From: Zea mays
Lineage: Eukaryota; Streptophyta; Magnoliopsida; Poales; Poaceae
Direction of reading: 5' to 3'
DNA: 64,000 nucleotides
Assembly: GCF_902167145.1 (NCBI RefSeq)
Contig: NC_050104.1
Location: 104,729,849 to 104,793,848, forward strand
Positions 1-9,763 of this stretch are shown piece by piece; positions within the stretch are counted from its first letter, which is position 1; each line of letters opens with the position of its first letter. The notes beneath the pieces were generated by a model. It had not been told where the DNA came from. It saw only the letters and a list, made by a program, of their open reading frames with translations, and did no database searches. A program made the position numbers and the translations under genes.

Positions 1-435
1 AGAGGATTACCTCGTCGGAGAAGACGGACAGCGGGTACGAGTTACGTAGCCGCGGTCCAGCTGCTCGAGGGGTTAACGCCCTTGACAAGAAGAGTGTTCT
101 TTTCTAGCACCCGACATAGTTAACTACCGTCAAATGTAGAAGACTATTGACGATGTTTTGTTGAGTGCCGAGAGTCGGATAGACTCACTCGGTAAATTCG
201 TTTTTGGCGAGTGTTTTGCTACCAAGGAGGTCGTTGTCGAGGATAGCACTCGACATACTTTGAGTATCCGATATTTTGTACTCGATAAAGGTTTAGTTAT
301 TCGTCAAAGAACACGTTTTGAGTATAGGTAAATCATACCAAATCCATACGCACATGTGACATGAGGCTGCCGGGCTAGATGAAGTCCAGAATTCTGTAGA
401 ACTCGACAAGAACTGGTGCCATCACGTGGGTTATG
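1..435. other. Upstream flank with degenerate CACTA-like subterminal repeats
   Basis: No gene is seen here. From about 60 to 330 the sequence repeats short words of the type 'ctcgacaagaag', 'gccgagagtcgg', 'actcggtaaa' and 'ctcgataaag' in both orientations. These resemble decayed subterminal repeats of grass CACTA transposons (GCCGAGTG / CTCGGCAAAG types). Neither a CACTA terminus nor a target duplication is visible, so this is only a resemblance. The left end may lie outside the window. Confidence 0.3.
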
Positions 436-439
436 CTCC

Positions 440-573
440 CGCTGTAGCAATAATTGAAGAAACGTCTAGATCGCTCGTCCGGTGTGGTCTCTGGACTTGC
501 TTGCCGTTCACTTCTCTTCAGCGGCAGCGTGGCAAGGCAACGAGAGCAACGAAGAGTATTCAAACCGAAAACA
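440..573 (+). promoter_or_regulatory. 5' leader / proximal promoter of CCR-like copy 1
   Basis: This stretch aligns by eye with 27915-28043 in front of copy 2, and its last ~90 bases with the sequence in front of the third, broken copy near 47190-47274. Shared words include the 'gcaataa' block, 'cgtctaga(t/g)cgctcgtccgg', 'ttcacttct' and 'acgagagcaa' just before the ATG. Conservation among the three copies marks it as ancestral leader or core promoter. No clear TATA box was picked out. Confidence 0.55.
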
Positions 574-3500
574 ATGGATCCGGTGCGGAAGAGCGTGTGC
601 GTGACCGGCGCTGGCGGCTTCGTCGCGTCGGAGCTGGTGAAGCTCCTCCTCTCCCGGGGCCAATACGCGGTCCGCGGCACCGTGCGCGACCCTGGTAAGG
701 CTCGCAGACCTCCCACTCGTAGATCCATCGCGCCGCTGGTTCCTTGGCCGAATTTTTTGTATTTTGACCATTTTTCGGAAAAAAGAACACGTTTGGACCC
801 TAAAAAATTTTAATAGCATTTTTGGACCCTTTACTCGGCGTCATAGCCTATGGCGCCGAGGTAACACAGCTCGGCGCCATAGGTTATGGCGCCGAGGTAC
901 GTGATGCGTCGGCACAACCCGGACGTCGTGGCGTCGACGTGGCACCGAGCTCGGCGCCACAGATCTTGGCGCCGAGCTCGGTTGTGTTATTAACATATTT
1001 GTTGTAGACATGAGCACATAGCCCATCTAGCCCACTTGGTAGAGCACAAGGCTTCTTACCATGTGGTCGTGGGTTCAAGCCCCATAGTTTACATTTTTAT
1101 TTGTTTTTTTGTTTATAATTCACAATTAATTTCTTTAAACTTTCTTAATGGTCTCGGATAGACAAATGATGGTTCATAGGTGACGGTAGTAAAATTTGCT
1201 GATTTGTACTGAAGGTTGATAAAAATTAATCGAGGATAAAAATATAATTGGTAAGTGAGGTAACTGCTACTTAGGTCATGGTAACCGTACGTACATCGTT
1301 GATCACCAATAACAAATTAAAGGTAAAAAACCACCGGTACGTGGCGGCGTGGGGTCCTTCTGAACTGATGGCGATCAATATTTTCTGTAGTGTAACTAGC
1401 ATGCATTTGCCTCACTAACCAATTACTATGTCGCGCGATGTCCTTTAAAAAGGGGTCATGTGTATCATTGAAACGCTACCTGAACTGCATAAAGGCGTGT
1501 ACACGCATATTATGAAAAATACTTAAATCACATAAATCAAACACACAAGGACAATAATGGGAACCCGTTTCAAAATTTAAAATCCAAAATTAAAAATGAT
1601 AGTACCAAAGCGAAGAAGCACGAAACAACAGATCGCGTGATCACATATTAATTACACATCCACTTGTCAAAAACTAAAACTAAAACGATATCCCCAGCGG
1701 GCATTTCCACCATTATATTGGTTTCTATAGAAATCACAGAAATACAGAAAATACTTTCACTGTCAATAATTTTTTATATTTTTATCCTCGATTAATTTTT
1801 ATCAACCTTCAGTACAAATCAGCAAATTTTACTACCGTCACCTATGAACCATCATTTGTCTATCCGAGACCATTAAGAAAGTTTAAAGAAATTAATTGTG
1901 AATTATAAAAAAAACAAATAAAAATGCAAACTATGGGGCTTGAACCCACGACCACATGATAAGAAGCCTTGCGCTCTACCAAGTGGGCTAGATGGGCTTT
2001 GTGCTCATGTCTGCAACAAATATGTTAATAACACAACCGAGCTCGGCGCCAAGATCTGTGGTGCCGAGCTCGGTGCCACGTCGACGCCACGGCGTCCGGG
2101 TTGTGCCGACGCATCACGTACCTCGGCGCCATAACCTATGGCGCCGAGCTGTGTTACCTCGGCGCCATAGCCTATGGCGCCGAGCAAAGGGTCCAAAAAT
2201 GCTATTAAAATTTTTTAGGGTCCAAACGTGTTCTTTTTTCCGAAAAATGGTCAAAATACAAAAAATTCGGGTTCCTTGGCTGCGCGGCGGCGATGGTTGT
2301 GTACACGTACGGGGTGTATGTGCGTAGAAGGGAATCGACTTTTTTTTTCTTGCAATGATCAGATGCGGATAGAGAGACGTGGGAATGTGGAACCGCATTT
2401 TTCTTGGAAGTCGAAAGAAGCTCCAGATTCTTTATAAAAAAAGGTAGTGCGGTACCTTGTGGGAATATAAATATATTGTCCTTAAGCTGCAAGGTATAAC
2501 CTACGGATAACACCAAATCGCCGGTCACTAACCAGCTGAGTCGATGACAGGGTATTTGGTCTGCTATTCTCTTCGCCAGGATAGCATAAGATTAATTTTT
2601 CCTATTAAAATGCTATTAGGAATCGGTGGTACGGTAGCAATGGAGAAATAACTGAGGAAGAAAAAGAATAACTTCGGTTTGGTGAAAATATTGTAAAACA
2701 TAATGCACATTTTTTTGGCGGACATGCAGCACACTTTATATTAAAAAGAAAAAGAAAATAGACTGAGGTACAATGAACCATCTTACGGCGACTAAAATTT
2801 AACATACACAAACTGATCCATCTAAAAAAGCCTACAAGCTCTACTAGGCATCTGGGGGTTTGAGGGGGCTGCTAGGAAGGACAACCCCTTGGCCCCAACA
2901 AGCTCCCACATACGACGCTCCTCCTCAACATGGATTTAAACTACAACGCTAGAAGAGAGACTGTCGAACACACATCTATTTATATGATTCCACAACACCC
3001 AGACCATCTATAAAAGGACCATCAACAGTTTCACCGACTTCTTTCCACCAAGCCGTGAAACGTTAAGTGGTAGGTTGCGGTGCCAAAACTTGGAGCCCGA
3101 ATTGCCTAAGCATCATGAACCAACTTTCTCTAGAGAAGACACAAGCTACAAGGAGAAGATCGATTGTCTCCATTTCCCGATCACAGAGAGGACATCTTTC
3201 CGGGTGATCAAGGACACATTTTTCGAGTCTGTGACATTTTTTGGGTGCCCAGGTTTTCCAAATCCTGTCATAAGGTTCAAATTGTACAGATCCAAGGAAG
3301 AGGCGCTCATAGGCAGCTTTAGCCGAGTATTTGCCATCAGTAGCCAACAGAAAGATATGCTTATCATCTTCTTCTGGATGATGATTGACCTGTGCAACAA
3401 TGTCCCAACGGTGAAGGAAGTAACCAAGGGCCCTGATCGATAGCCCCCACATGTGTCATTTATCCACGTCTTATCTTTGATCGCCTCATGTACTGTCCTC

Positions 3501-6500
3501 TTATTAAATCATTCTTTTAGGGATTGTCTCCAGAAGGCGAGGAGCACTATCAGCGACCAACTGCCCTCCAGGCTCCAAGTCATCAATCCCTCTAGAAGAG
3601 GCTAGAGGCCCCATTTTAGACCTTAGATTGCATGGCTATTTTTAAGAAATTATGTACTTTCCTCGGGGACATGGAGAGGTAGAGAGGATCAAGGATGTTT
3701 TGGCTCAGTTTTCTACAGCCATAACCAGCACATTTTTAGAGCCTAGCCTAGCCCGTTGATGCTGAAAATAGCCCAACTCATTGATATTTAACATACCTAA
3801 TCCCCCGAGCTCATGAGGTCTACACACTCTTCCAGAAGTTTGTAAGCCGAAGTTAAAATGTCACTCGTTGATGTATTTCAAGCTGAAGTTAAAAAAGGTC
3901 ACTCGTTGGTTCCCTGGTTGTGTGCACACGAGATGGATTGACCTACAGAGGGCGGATCCTCGTGTAGGGGTTGGGAGGAGTCAAAGCACGAGTAAAGATA
4001 TGATCTATAGGGGGCGGACGCACATGCTGCATGGGGGGGCAACTTTCGTGACTTTCTCGATTAAGGCTCTGATTGAGCTTATTCTTAATATAATACTGTG
4101 GGGTGGTCTTTCCCTACCGCCTACCGGCCGAGTTTGAAGTTGAACAAACAGAGAGAAAAAATAAAGGAAACGAACACTGTTGGCACTTGCTCTCCTGGGC
4201 AAGTAGATCCAACGGGAAAGTGGAATGAGTATTTGCAAAGTTCGACGTGGGATGGCAAAAGCTTTGTTGATCTACCCCTGTGAGGGCACTGTACGGGGGT
4301 ATTTATAGGCACTCGAGTGGCCACCCGTCCCTTGCCAAAGATGTTTATGCCATCGAGTACCCGGTTTATCCCCAAAATATTTCCACGAGGGAAGGTTACA
4401 GACAGTCATTACAGTAAAGGCTATTACAAACGCGGCCCATAATACGCTTATCCTCGCGGGGCCCGTTACCGTGGGCCGAATCCCGCATGGGCCTCCCGGG
4501 GTGGTGACGACGTGAGACTCATAGACTTCGACAGAGCCTTCGTCTTGCAACAGAGAGGACGAAGGGAGACCGCGCCGGTCTTCATCCAATCGACGCCTTC
4601 GGCTTGCTCGGGCGTGTTGTGTGGGTGTAGTCTCCATCGGAGTAACGAAACGACGAAGGTATCGAGCGAAGGGTAGCGTGTTCGCCTTCGCCCCAACAAA
4701 CACGTAGCTGGCTCAAGAAAATTCACGGTCTGATAAAACAAAAACTGAATGAGTACCTTTTTTTGTTATAACGGGCCAAGAACTTTATTGTATATATGAT
4801 GAGATATATATTGTTTTTGCTTTAGGTGCTAGCAAGAATGCCCATCTCAAGGTGCTGGAAGGAGCTGAGGAAAGGTTGCAGCTTCTCAAGGCTGATCTGA
4901 TGGACTACGACAGCATTGCATCAGCAGTTGCCGGCTGTGAGGGTGTCTTCCATGTAGCTAGCCCTGTCCTTTCCCATCGACCCTCCAACCCTGAGGTGAA
5001 TTTGTCAAGAACATCTATTTAATATTTAATTTCCCGAAATTTTGAGGTCCCAATCAGGAAGTATTGATAGTTGAATGTAGTTACAGTATTTCAGAGACTT
5101 GCTGGCAAGGTTTTTGATTCTAGACGTGTGGAATTTTCTTAAGATATGGAAATTTGCCAGAATTCTCTCAAACTATCATTAGCTCTTACAAGAGATGCTA
5201 TCTAGAAACAGGCGTGAGATGTATATTATCATTTTGACCATTCCTTCAGGGTACTGTATTTAACTACTCCATCCGTTTTTTATTTGTCGTGGTTTAGTTC
5301 AAAACTGAACTAGCGGGCGACATGGAGGTAGTATTATTCAATTAGTGGCAACAGACAATGATGTCTTCTGCTCTGCACCATCTTTGTGGTTTACATATCT
5401 GGTCCTATGCCCATGGCACCTGTCATGTATTATTTGTTTTTGTTTGTCCAGTGTTACTATTATGTAATTACATAAAAAGTTTGGTAAATTTATTATGTAC
5501 ACACCATACGATAATTATCCCTTTTGTGCCTTTCACCAAATATTTTTTATTTACAGGTGGAGGTCATAGCTCCCGCTGTAATAGGTACAACCAATGTGTT
5601 AAAGGCTTGCTATGAGGCAAAAGTTAGGCGAGTTGTGGTGGTGTCTTCATGTGGAGCTGTGTATGCTAATCCTATTTATCCGAAGGGTAAGGTGTTTGAT
5701 GAAGACTGCTGGTCAGATGAGGATTACTGCAGGAAGAAGGAGGTGATACAGTTTTCCTTCAGTAAAGCAATGATGTTGCTTGACTTGGTTGTTTATGTTT
5801 GTTCATCATAAACTTCCTGGTATAGCTTTCCTAAATAAGTACTATATACTATCCTGCAGGATTGGTATTTAGTTTCCAAAACACTGTCGGAACGAGAGGC
5901 TCTTGCTTTTGCAGCAAAAACAGGGCTGGACGTTGTAACTGTTTGTCCGTCATTAGTATTTGGACCCTTGATGCAGCCTACAGTAAATTTGAGCAGCGAA
6001 ATGATCCTTAAATATTTCAAAGGTCGGGTAACCATATGTCATCTTAGTTTTCTGCCGGTTTGCATTCAGTTATATAATTAAAATGGTGATCTCGTCAGTA
6101 GTGATTCTCTATGCTTGCTTCTGATCATTCAGTTAGTTGTTTTTTTAAGTACATTCATTTCTTCTGCAGCAGATCTCGAGACTGTTGAAAATGTACTCAG
6201 TAATATGGTGGATATTCGTGATGTTGCTGATGCTCTTCTTCTGACTTACGAAAAGCCAGAAGCGTCTGGACGATACATCTGCAGTTCACATGCAATAAAA
6301 ATTTCTGATATGATAAACATACTGAAGACCATGTATCCGTCTTACCCTTATCCCAAAAAGTAAGCCCCCCACCCTTTGAAATAGCTTTGTTTGTTGTCTC
6401 CAAGCATTCAGTTCCCTTCCTCTCTGAACCTCAACAGTTGATTTTATACTGGCAGAGTCGTTACAAGAAGATGATTCTAAAATGCATCTGACCTAACAAA

Positions 6501-6885
6501 CAATAAAATTCTACTGTTTGTTCATGTTATTATACTTAATGAATTCACTGTGTAACTGCACCATTAGGTAAGTAGAGGTGGCTTTCTGAATAAAGCCTCT
6601 TGATATGATTGGATTTTAGCTCAGAAAGCATCGATGAACCGCCGCATTTTTGTTCATATTTATTCTAAACATAGTTTTTGATGACTATTATATATTCTAA
6701 CATAGTTTTGCAGTTGGAACTTATTATCTTTTCGTGTCTCCATGATTTGTAGTTTTGTGGAAGATGATGTCAACTCTGTATACAGCTCTGAGAAACTGCA
6801 GAAGCTGGGGTGGAGCTTCAAGCCTATAGAGGAATCCCTCCGTGACACTGTTGAATCCTACAAGGCATTTGGCATCCTGAATTGA
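574..6885 (+). CDS. Cinnamoyl-CoA reductase-like NADPH-dependent reductase, copy 1 (six exons)
   Basis: Exons by frame, splice signals and match to copy 2: 574-694, 4826-4995, 5557-5742, 5860-6022, 6170-6359, 6753-6885. They total 963 nt (320 aa) with no internal stop, and every intron is GT-AG. The protein is an extended SDR of the CCR/DFR type. It has a Rossmann motif TGAGGFVA (G12, G15, A18), the R-x5-K NADP loop VRDPGASK, catalytic S128 in VVSSCGAV, and Y162/K166 in DWYLVSK. The classical CCR signature NWYCY is replaced by DWYLV, so 'CCR-like' is safer than true lignin CCR; the substrate is unknown. The Trp expected after GF(I/V)AS is Glu here, and the KYFxGDxET stretch of copy 2 reads KYFKADLET. 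Intron 1 is 4.1 kb because of three insertions. The protein should be cytosolic: no signal peptide is seen. Confidence 0.88.
1021..1092 (+). pseudogene. tRNA-Lys(CUU)-like sequence in the left MULE arm
   Basis: The 72 bases keep a tRNA-Lys-like 5' acceptor strand (GCCCATC), an A-box-like TAGCCCACTTGGTAGAGC, and a very tRNA-like GTGGTCGTGGGTTCAAGCC with B box and T loop. The anticodon arm reads AAGGCTTCTTACCATG and is off-register compared with a normal CTCTTAA loop. The 3' acceptor strand (ATAGTTT) does not pair with the 5' strand. It is a tRNA-derived relic, not a working tRNA gene. The assignment to Lys comes from memory of the plant sequence. Confidence 0.6.
1926..1997 (-). pseudogene. tRNA-Lys(CUU)-like sequence in the right MULE arm
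   Basis: This is the inverted partner of the tRNA-like sequence in the left arm, differing at only a few bases (for example GAGCGCAAGG instead of GAGCACAAGG, and CTTATCATG instead of CTTACCATG). GAGCGCAAGG is closer to the normal plant tRNA-Lys, so this arm may keep the older state. The acceptor stem again fails to pair at its 3' side. Confidence 0.58.
2711..3842 (-). pseudogene. L1-type LINE ORF2 3' fragment in intron 1 of copy 1
   Basis: The minus-strand reading at 3452-3063 encodes the zinc-binding reverse-transcriptase C-terminal region of plant LINEs (zf-RVT type): [14 protein letters not shown], then [33 protein letters not shown] stretch of ~20 residues that normally follows APKKC is missing. 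Homology continues in broken frames upstream (3800-3460: [17 protein letters not shown] type) and downstream to ~2820. At 2711 the + strand shows a T run, the poly(A) of the minus-strand element, exactly where the intron stops matching copy 2 after 'ataatgcacat'. It is 5' truncated and dead. About 150 bp of intron present in copy 2 was lost here. Confidence 0.72.
3843..4137 (+). other. Unassigned intron segment, perhaps another LINE 3' end
   Basis: This stretch lies between the LINE fragment and the point (4138) where the intron again matches copy 2. Its end, 'attcttaatataatactg' followed by 'ggtggtctttccctacc', resembles the 3' untranslated end of grass L1 elements on the + strand. No coding motif and no poly(A) were found. 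I do not assign it firmly. Confidence 0.3.
4173..4703 (-). mobile_element. Solo LTR in intron 1 of copy 1
   Basis: The LTR occupies 4178-4698 (521 bp), starts TGTTGG and ends CCAACA, and is flanked by the 5-bp duplication AACAC (4173-4177 and 4699-4703). The intron of copy 2 has the intact site 'ataacactcgtagctgg' (near 28772). A TATA box reads CCTATAAATACCCCC on the minus strand (4294-4308), so transcription from the LTR would run antisense to the host gene. No internal region remains, as expected after LTR-LTR recombination. Family not assigned; GC content and length fit a Gypsy-type LTR. Confidence 0.85.
5265..5330. mobile_element. Stowaway-type MITE in intron 2 of copy 1
   Basis: The element spans 5267-5328 (62 bp). 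It starts CTCCATCCGTTTTTTATTTG, ends GCGGGCGACATGGAGG, and is flanked by TA on both sides. The matching intron of copy 2 reads 'taactatgattcaattag' without it (near 29860), giving an empty site. The CTCC(A/C)TCCG terminus and TA duplication are typical of Tc1/Mariner-driven Stowaway MITEs. Confidence 0.78.
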
Positions 6886-7200
6886 ACATCGAACTAGGAT
6901 TGTTTCCATCTGCTGTTGCCTCCGAACTCCTCCTGAATAATGTAGGCGCAGTGACAGCAGCACTGCCGTTCTCTTTATTTTTCAACACTATTATGTAGTG
7001 GTTCAGGCCAAATAAGTAGGCCCGGTGCTGACTGTTGTATGGTTTGTGGCCTATTGTCGTTGCTAAAAACTAGAAATATGCGTACTAATGTTGCATTGCT
7101 GCACTTGATTTGCTTGTCGTCATTCTGATGCATTTTGATTTGAGCTTTTGAAAGATGCAGCATATGATTTTCTGAAACGGAGATCGACAGCCAGTTGGGG
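6886..7200 (+). other. 3' UTR / downstream flank of CCR-like copy 1
   Basis: This matches the 3' flank of copy 2 (31941-32200 plus 32775-32850) almost throughout, including 'gtggttcaggccaaataagtaggcc' type words and 'tgaaagatgcagcatatgat'. Such conservation after the stop codon fits a shared 3' UTR. No single poly(A) signal is decisive. Confidence 0.5.
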
Positions 7201-7269
7201 TAAATGAAGTGTAGAGGTCCGTTATTTGTGATAAAAAAGGCAAACTAAAAAACCATATAGAAAACTATA

Positions 7270-7413
7270 TAAGGTCTAGTTTGGGTACTCTAGTAATGAA
7301 AGAGATTAGAGGGGATTGAGATATATTGTGGGAGTTTTTGATCTATTGGGGATTTATACACTCTCCAACCTTTTCAAACCACTTCAATACTAGAGTACCC
7401 AAACTAACCCTAA
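7270..7413. mobile_element. Tourist-like MITE
   Basis: The element at 7273-7410 (138 bp) has inverted ends GGTCTAGTTTGGGTACTCTA and TAGAGTACCCAAACTAACCC. It is flanked by TAA (7270-7272 and 7411-7413), the duplication made by PIF/Harbinger transposases. There is no coding capacity. It lies just downstream of copy 1. Confidence 0.72.
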
Positions 7414-7572
7414 AGGGAAAAATAATTTACGTTTAGTCTTTAACCTCCACCGACCATTCTAACTCATGAAAAAAACCACGGTACTAACATAAATAAAGGG
7501 GAGAGGAAGGATAGAAAAACAATCCTAAAAATATAGCCATCCTACCATTCTAATTTGTACTAACAAAACCAT

Positions 7573-7707
7573 TGTAGAATGGTAACCCTACACTAGGGTG
7601 GGTCTGTATATTAATAGACTGAGAGTTGGGTCTGGCCCATTACAAACAGAGGGGTGAGATGGTAAATATACAGGGAAGACCCCCTAAACCCTAATACAGT
7701 TCTAACA
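7573..7707 (-). repeat. 3' LTR of Copia fragment D
   Basis: Read on the minus strand, the sequence after a 'gactgcggggg' polypurine tract begins TGTTAGAACTGTATTAGGG and ends near TTCTACA, about 135 bp. It contains 'ctctgtttgtaatgggcc' and 'ctattaatatacagaccc', as in short Copia LTRs. The far edge is a judgement; no partner LTR is present because the element's 5' part is missing. Confidence 0.5.
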
Positions 7708-7724
7708 CCCCCGCAGTCACAACT

Positions 7725-9650
7725 CTATCCTGTACAGATGTTGAGACTGGACAGAAAGTTTATGAATACACTCGTCGGTAGCCCCTTGGTAAATATGTTG
7801 GCGAACTGCAGTGTAGTGGGGACGCTGAGGACCCGAACGTCACCGGCAGTGTCACGCTCGCGGACGAAGTGCAGGTCGATTTCCACATGCTTCGTGTGCT
7901 GATGCTGCACAGGGTTGGTGGAGAGATAGAAGGCGTTGACGTTGTCGCAGTAGACCAGGGTGGCACGCTGGAGGGGGCTATGGAGCTTGTGTATGAGCTG
8001 GCGCATCCAGGATGCTTCGGCCACGCCGTTGGCCACAGCGCGATACTCGACCTCCGCGCTAGAGCGGGAGACGACGTGCTGCCGCTTGGCGTCCCAAGAG
8101 ACGAGGTTGGCGCTGAGGAACATGGCATAGCCGGAGGTGGACCGACGCGTGTCGGGACAGTCGGCCCAGTCAGCGTCGGTGTAGACCACAAGTTCCGACG
8201 TCGAGGATGGTCGGAGGAGTAGGCCGAAGTCGAGGGAGCCCCTGAGCTAGCGCAGAATCCGCTTGAGAGCAGTGAGATGGAGCTCCCGTGGGGTGTGCAT
8301 ACGAAGGCACATCTACTGAACGGCGTAGGCGATGTCTGGCCGGGAGAAAGTAAGGTACTGGAGCGCGTCTGTCAGGCTCCGGTAAGACATCGCGTCGACG
8401 ACTAGGGGCCCGTCATCCTCAGAGAGCTTCGCCTAAGTGTCAACAGGAGTGGAGCAGGGCTTGCAGTCGAACATGCCAGCCCGCTCCAGAATATCGATGG
8501 CGTACTGCTTCTGGTGCAGGAAGAGACCCTGGGGCCGTCGTTCGGCAGTGATGTCGGAAGTGATGGAGAGGCCCCTGGTCCTTCATCGCAAACTCCCGTT
8601 GGAGGGCAGTGATCGTGCGCTGTAGGAGATCGGCGGTGGATGCCGTGAGCACAATGTCGTCGATGTAGAGGAGGAGGTATATGGTGTCCTCGCCCCGTCG
8701 GTAGATGAAGAGTGATGTGTCCGACTTGGCCTCGACGAAATCGATGGAGGCCAGGTAGGCGGTGAAGCGACTGTACCAGGCTCGTGGTGCCTTCTTGAGG
8801 CCATAGAGGGAGTGGTTCAAGTGGCAAGCTAGGTCCGGGTGAGCGGTGTCGATGAAGTCGGTGGGCTAGATGCAGTAGACAGTCTCTGTTAGAGTGCCAT
8901 GGAGGAAGGCGTTCTTGATGTCGAGCTGGTGGATCGCCCAGTTCCGGGAGAGGGCGAGTGAGAGGATGGCATGGACGATGGCGAACTTGACGACGGGGCT
9001 GAAGCTCTCATCATAGTCCACTGCGGGGCGTTGGGTGAAGCCCCGAAGGCCCCAGCGGGCCTTGTAGCGGCCGAGGGAGCCATCCGAAGTCAACTTGTGG
9101 CGAAAGAGCCACTTGTCGGTGACCACATTAGTGCCAGGTGGACGCGACACTAGGTCCCACGTACTCCTCCTCCATGGCCCGACGCCAGTGAGGGTCAGCG
9201 AGGGCGGTGCGAACGGAGGAGGGGATCAGCGAGGCGTCCAGTGAAGTAGTGGTCGTATCCGCAGCCAGGATCAGTCTGTCGACAGGCCGAAGGACTCCAG
9301 CGGCGCGGCAAGTCACCATCGGGTGAATGTGCCTGGGGTCGCGGTGAATGGCGACCGGATGGTACACCGACGACTCAGGGACCGGAGGCGTGGCCGGCCC
9401 GTGGCGATGATACACGACGGTGGGGTCAGCGAATCTGACCGCGCTCGTCGAGGGGCCCGGGTCCGGGAGCACCGAGGGAGGGTCGCTCCTGTGGCGGTGG
9501 TAGACGAGGGCGAGATCGGCGAAGCGGTTCCCGCTCATTGACGAGGTCAGAGTCGTCGGGGTCGTGCATGGCGCATGCGAGGTCGACTGGGCCGCGTGTG
9601 ACGCAGGCGGGTCGAAGGGGCCACATGTGGCGCAGGCGGGGTAGACGAGA
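7725..9650 (-). pseudogene. Copia fragment D: RT and RNase H remnant of pol
   Basis: The minus strand encodes, in order: linker (9538-9150, 'RRAMEEEY' just before RT), RT finger and palm in two frames (9150-8866 with 'YKARWGLRGFTQRP' and 'AIHQLDIKNAFLHG'; 8820-8440 with 'SLYGLKKAPRAWYSRF' and catalytic YIDDIV), and RNase H (8189-7725: 'YTDADWADCPDTRRSTSGY', 'SRSSAEVEYRA', 'HTKHVEIDLHFVRE', 'FTKGLP'). Several frameshifts and stops separate these blocks. Integrase, protease, gag and the 5' LTR are absent: the sequence switches at ~9650 to element A on the other strand. It is a dead, 5'-truncated copy. Confidence 0.8.
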
Positions 9651-9763
9651 GCTTAATGTTTGCAATGATTCAATTTTTTGTCTTAGAACTGAAAATGCTA
9701 GTTTAATTGCTAAGATAGAAGAATTGAATGCTTGCAGTGTTTCTACATCTACTATTGAGCACT
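9651..9763 (+). pseudogene. Element A gag fragment, left of the element B insertion
   Basis: The + strand encodes a short coiled-coil-like piece (CNDSIFCLRTENASLIAK..) typical of the region after the zinc knuckle in Sirevirus Gag. It runs straight into the target duplication of element B, and the same reading frame resumes at 21491 on the other side. Upstream of ~9650 the rest of gag and the 5' LTR of A are gone. Confidence 0.65.

Larger units (their letters stand above)
739..2279. mobile_element. MULE-like non-autonomous element with ~0.5-kb terminal inverted repeats, in intron 1 of copy 1
   Basis: The element runs about 748-2270. Its ends CCGAATTTTTTGTATTTTG and CAAAATACAAAAAATTCGG are exact inverted copies. 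The arms stay inverted-complementary to about 1246 and from about 1775 (~495 bp each). It is flanked by a 9-bp duplication GTTCCTTGG (739-747 and 2271-2279; up to 11 bp depending on where the end is set), the size made by Mutator-like transposases. The matching intron of copy 2 (near 28210) has the uninterrupted site. The arms contain several nested CGGCGCC/GGCGCCG palindromes near 836-980 and 2040-2185. The ~530-bp middle has no transposase. It is therefore a mobilised-in-trans fold-back/MULE. Confidence 0.8.

Noticed and set aside
375..813. Overlapping ORFs on both strands around the start of copy 1
   Set aside because: They are shadows of GC-rich exon 1 and run into intron 1. None matches the other paralogues beyond the exon.
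1021..1092. A functional tRNA-Lys gene
   Set aside because: The acceptor stem does not pair, the anticodon arm is off-register, and the sequence occurs twice as part of transposon arms.
2605..2811. A small minus-strand ORF in intron 1 of copy 1
   Set aside because: It straddles native intron DNA and the tail of the LINE fragment, so it cannot be an inherited gene.
7869..9541. Plus-strand ORFs opposite the Copia fragment
   Set aside because: They are antisense shadows of the GC-rich RT and RNase H coding DNA on the minus strand.
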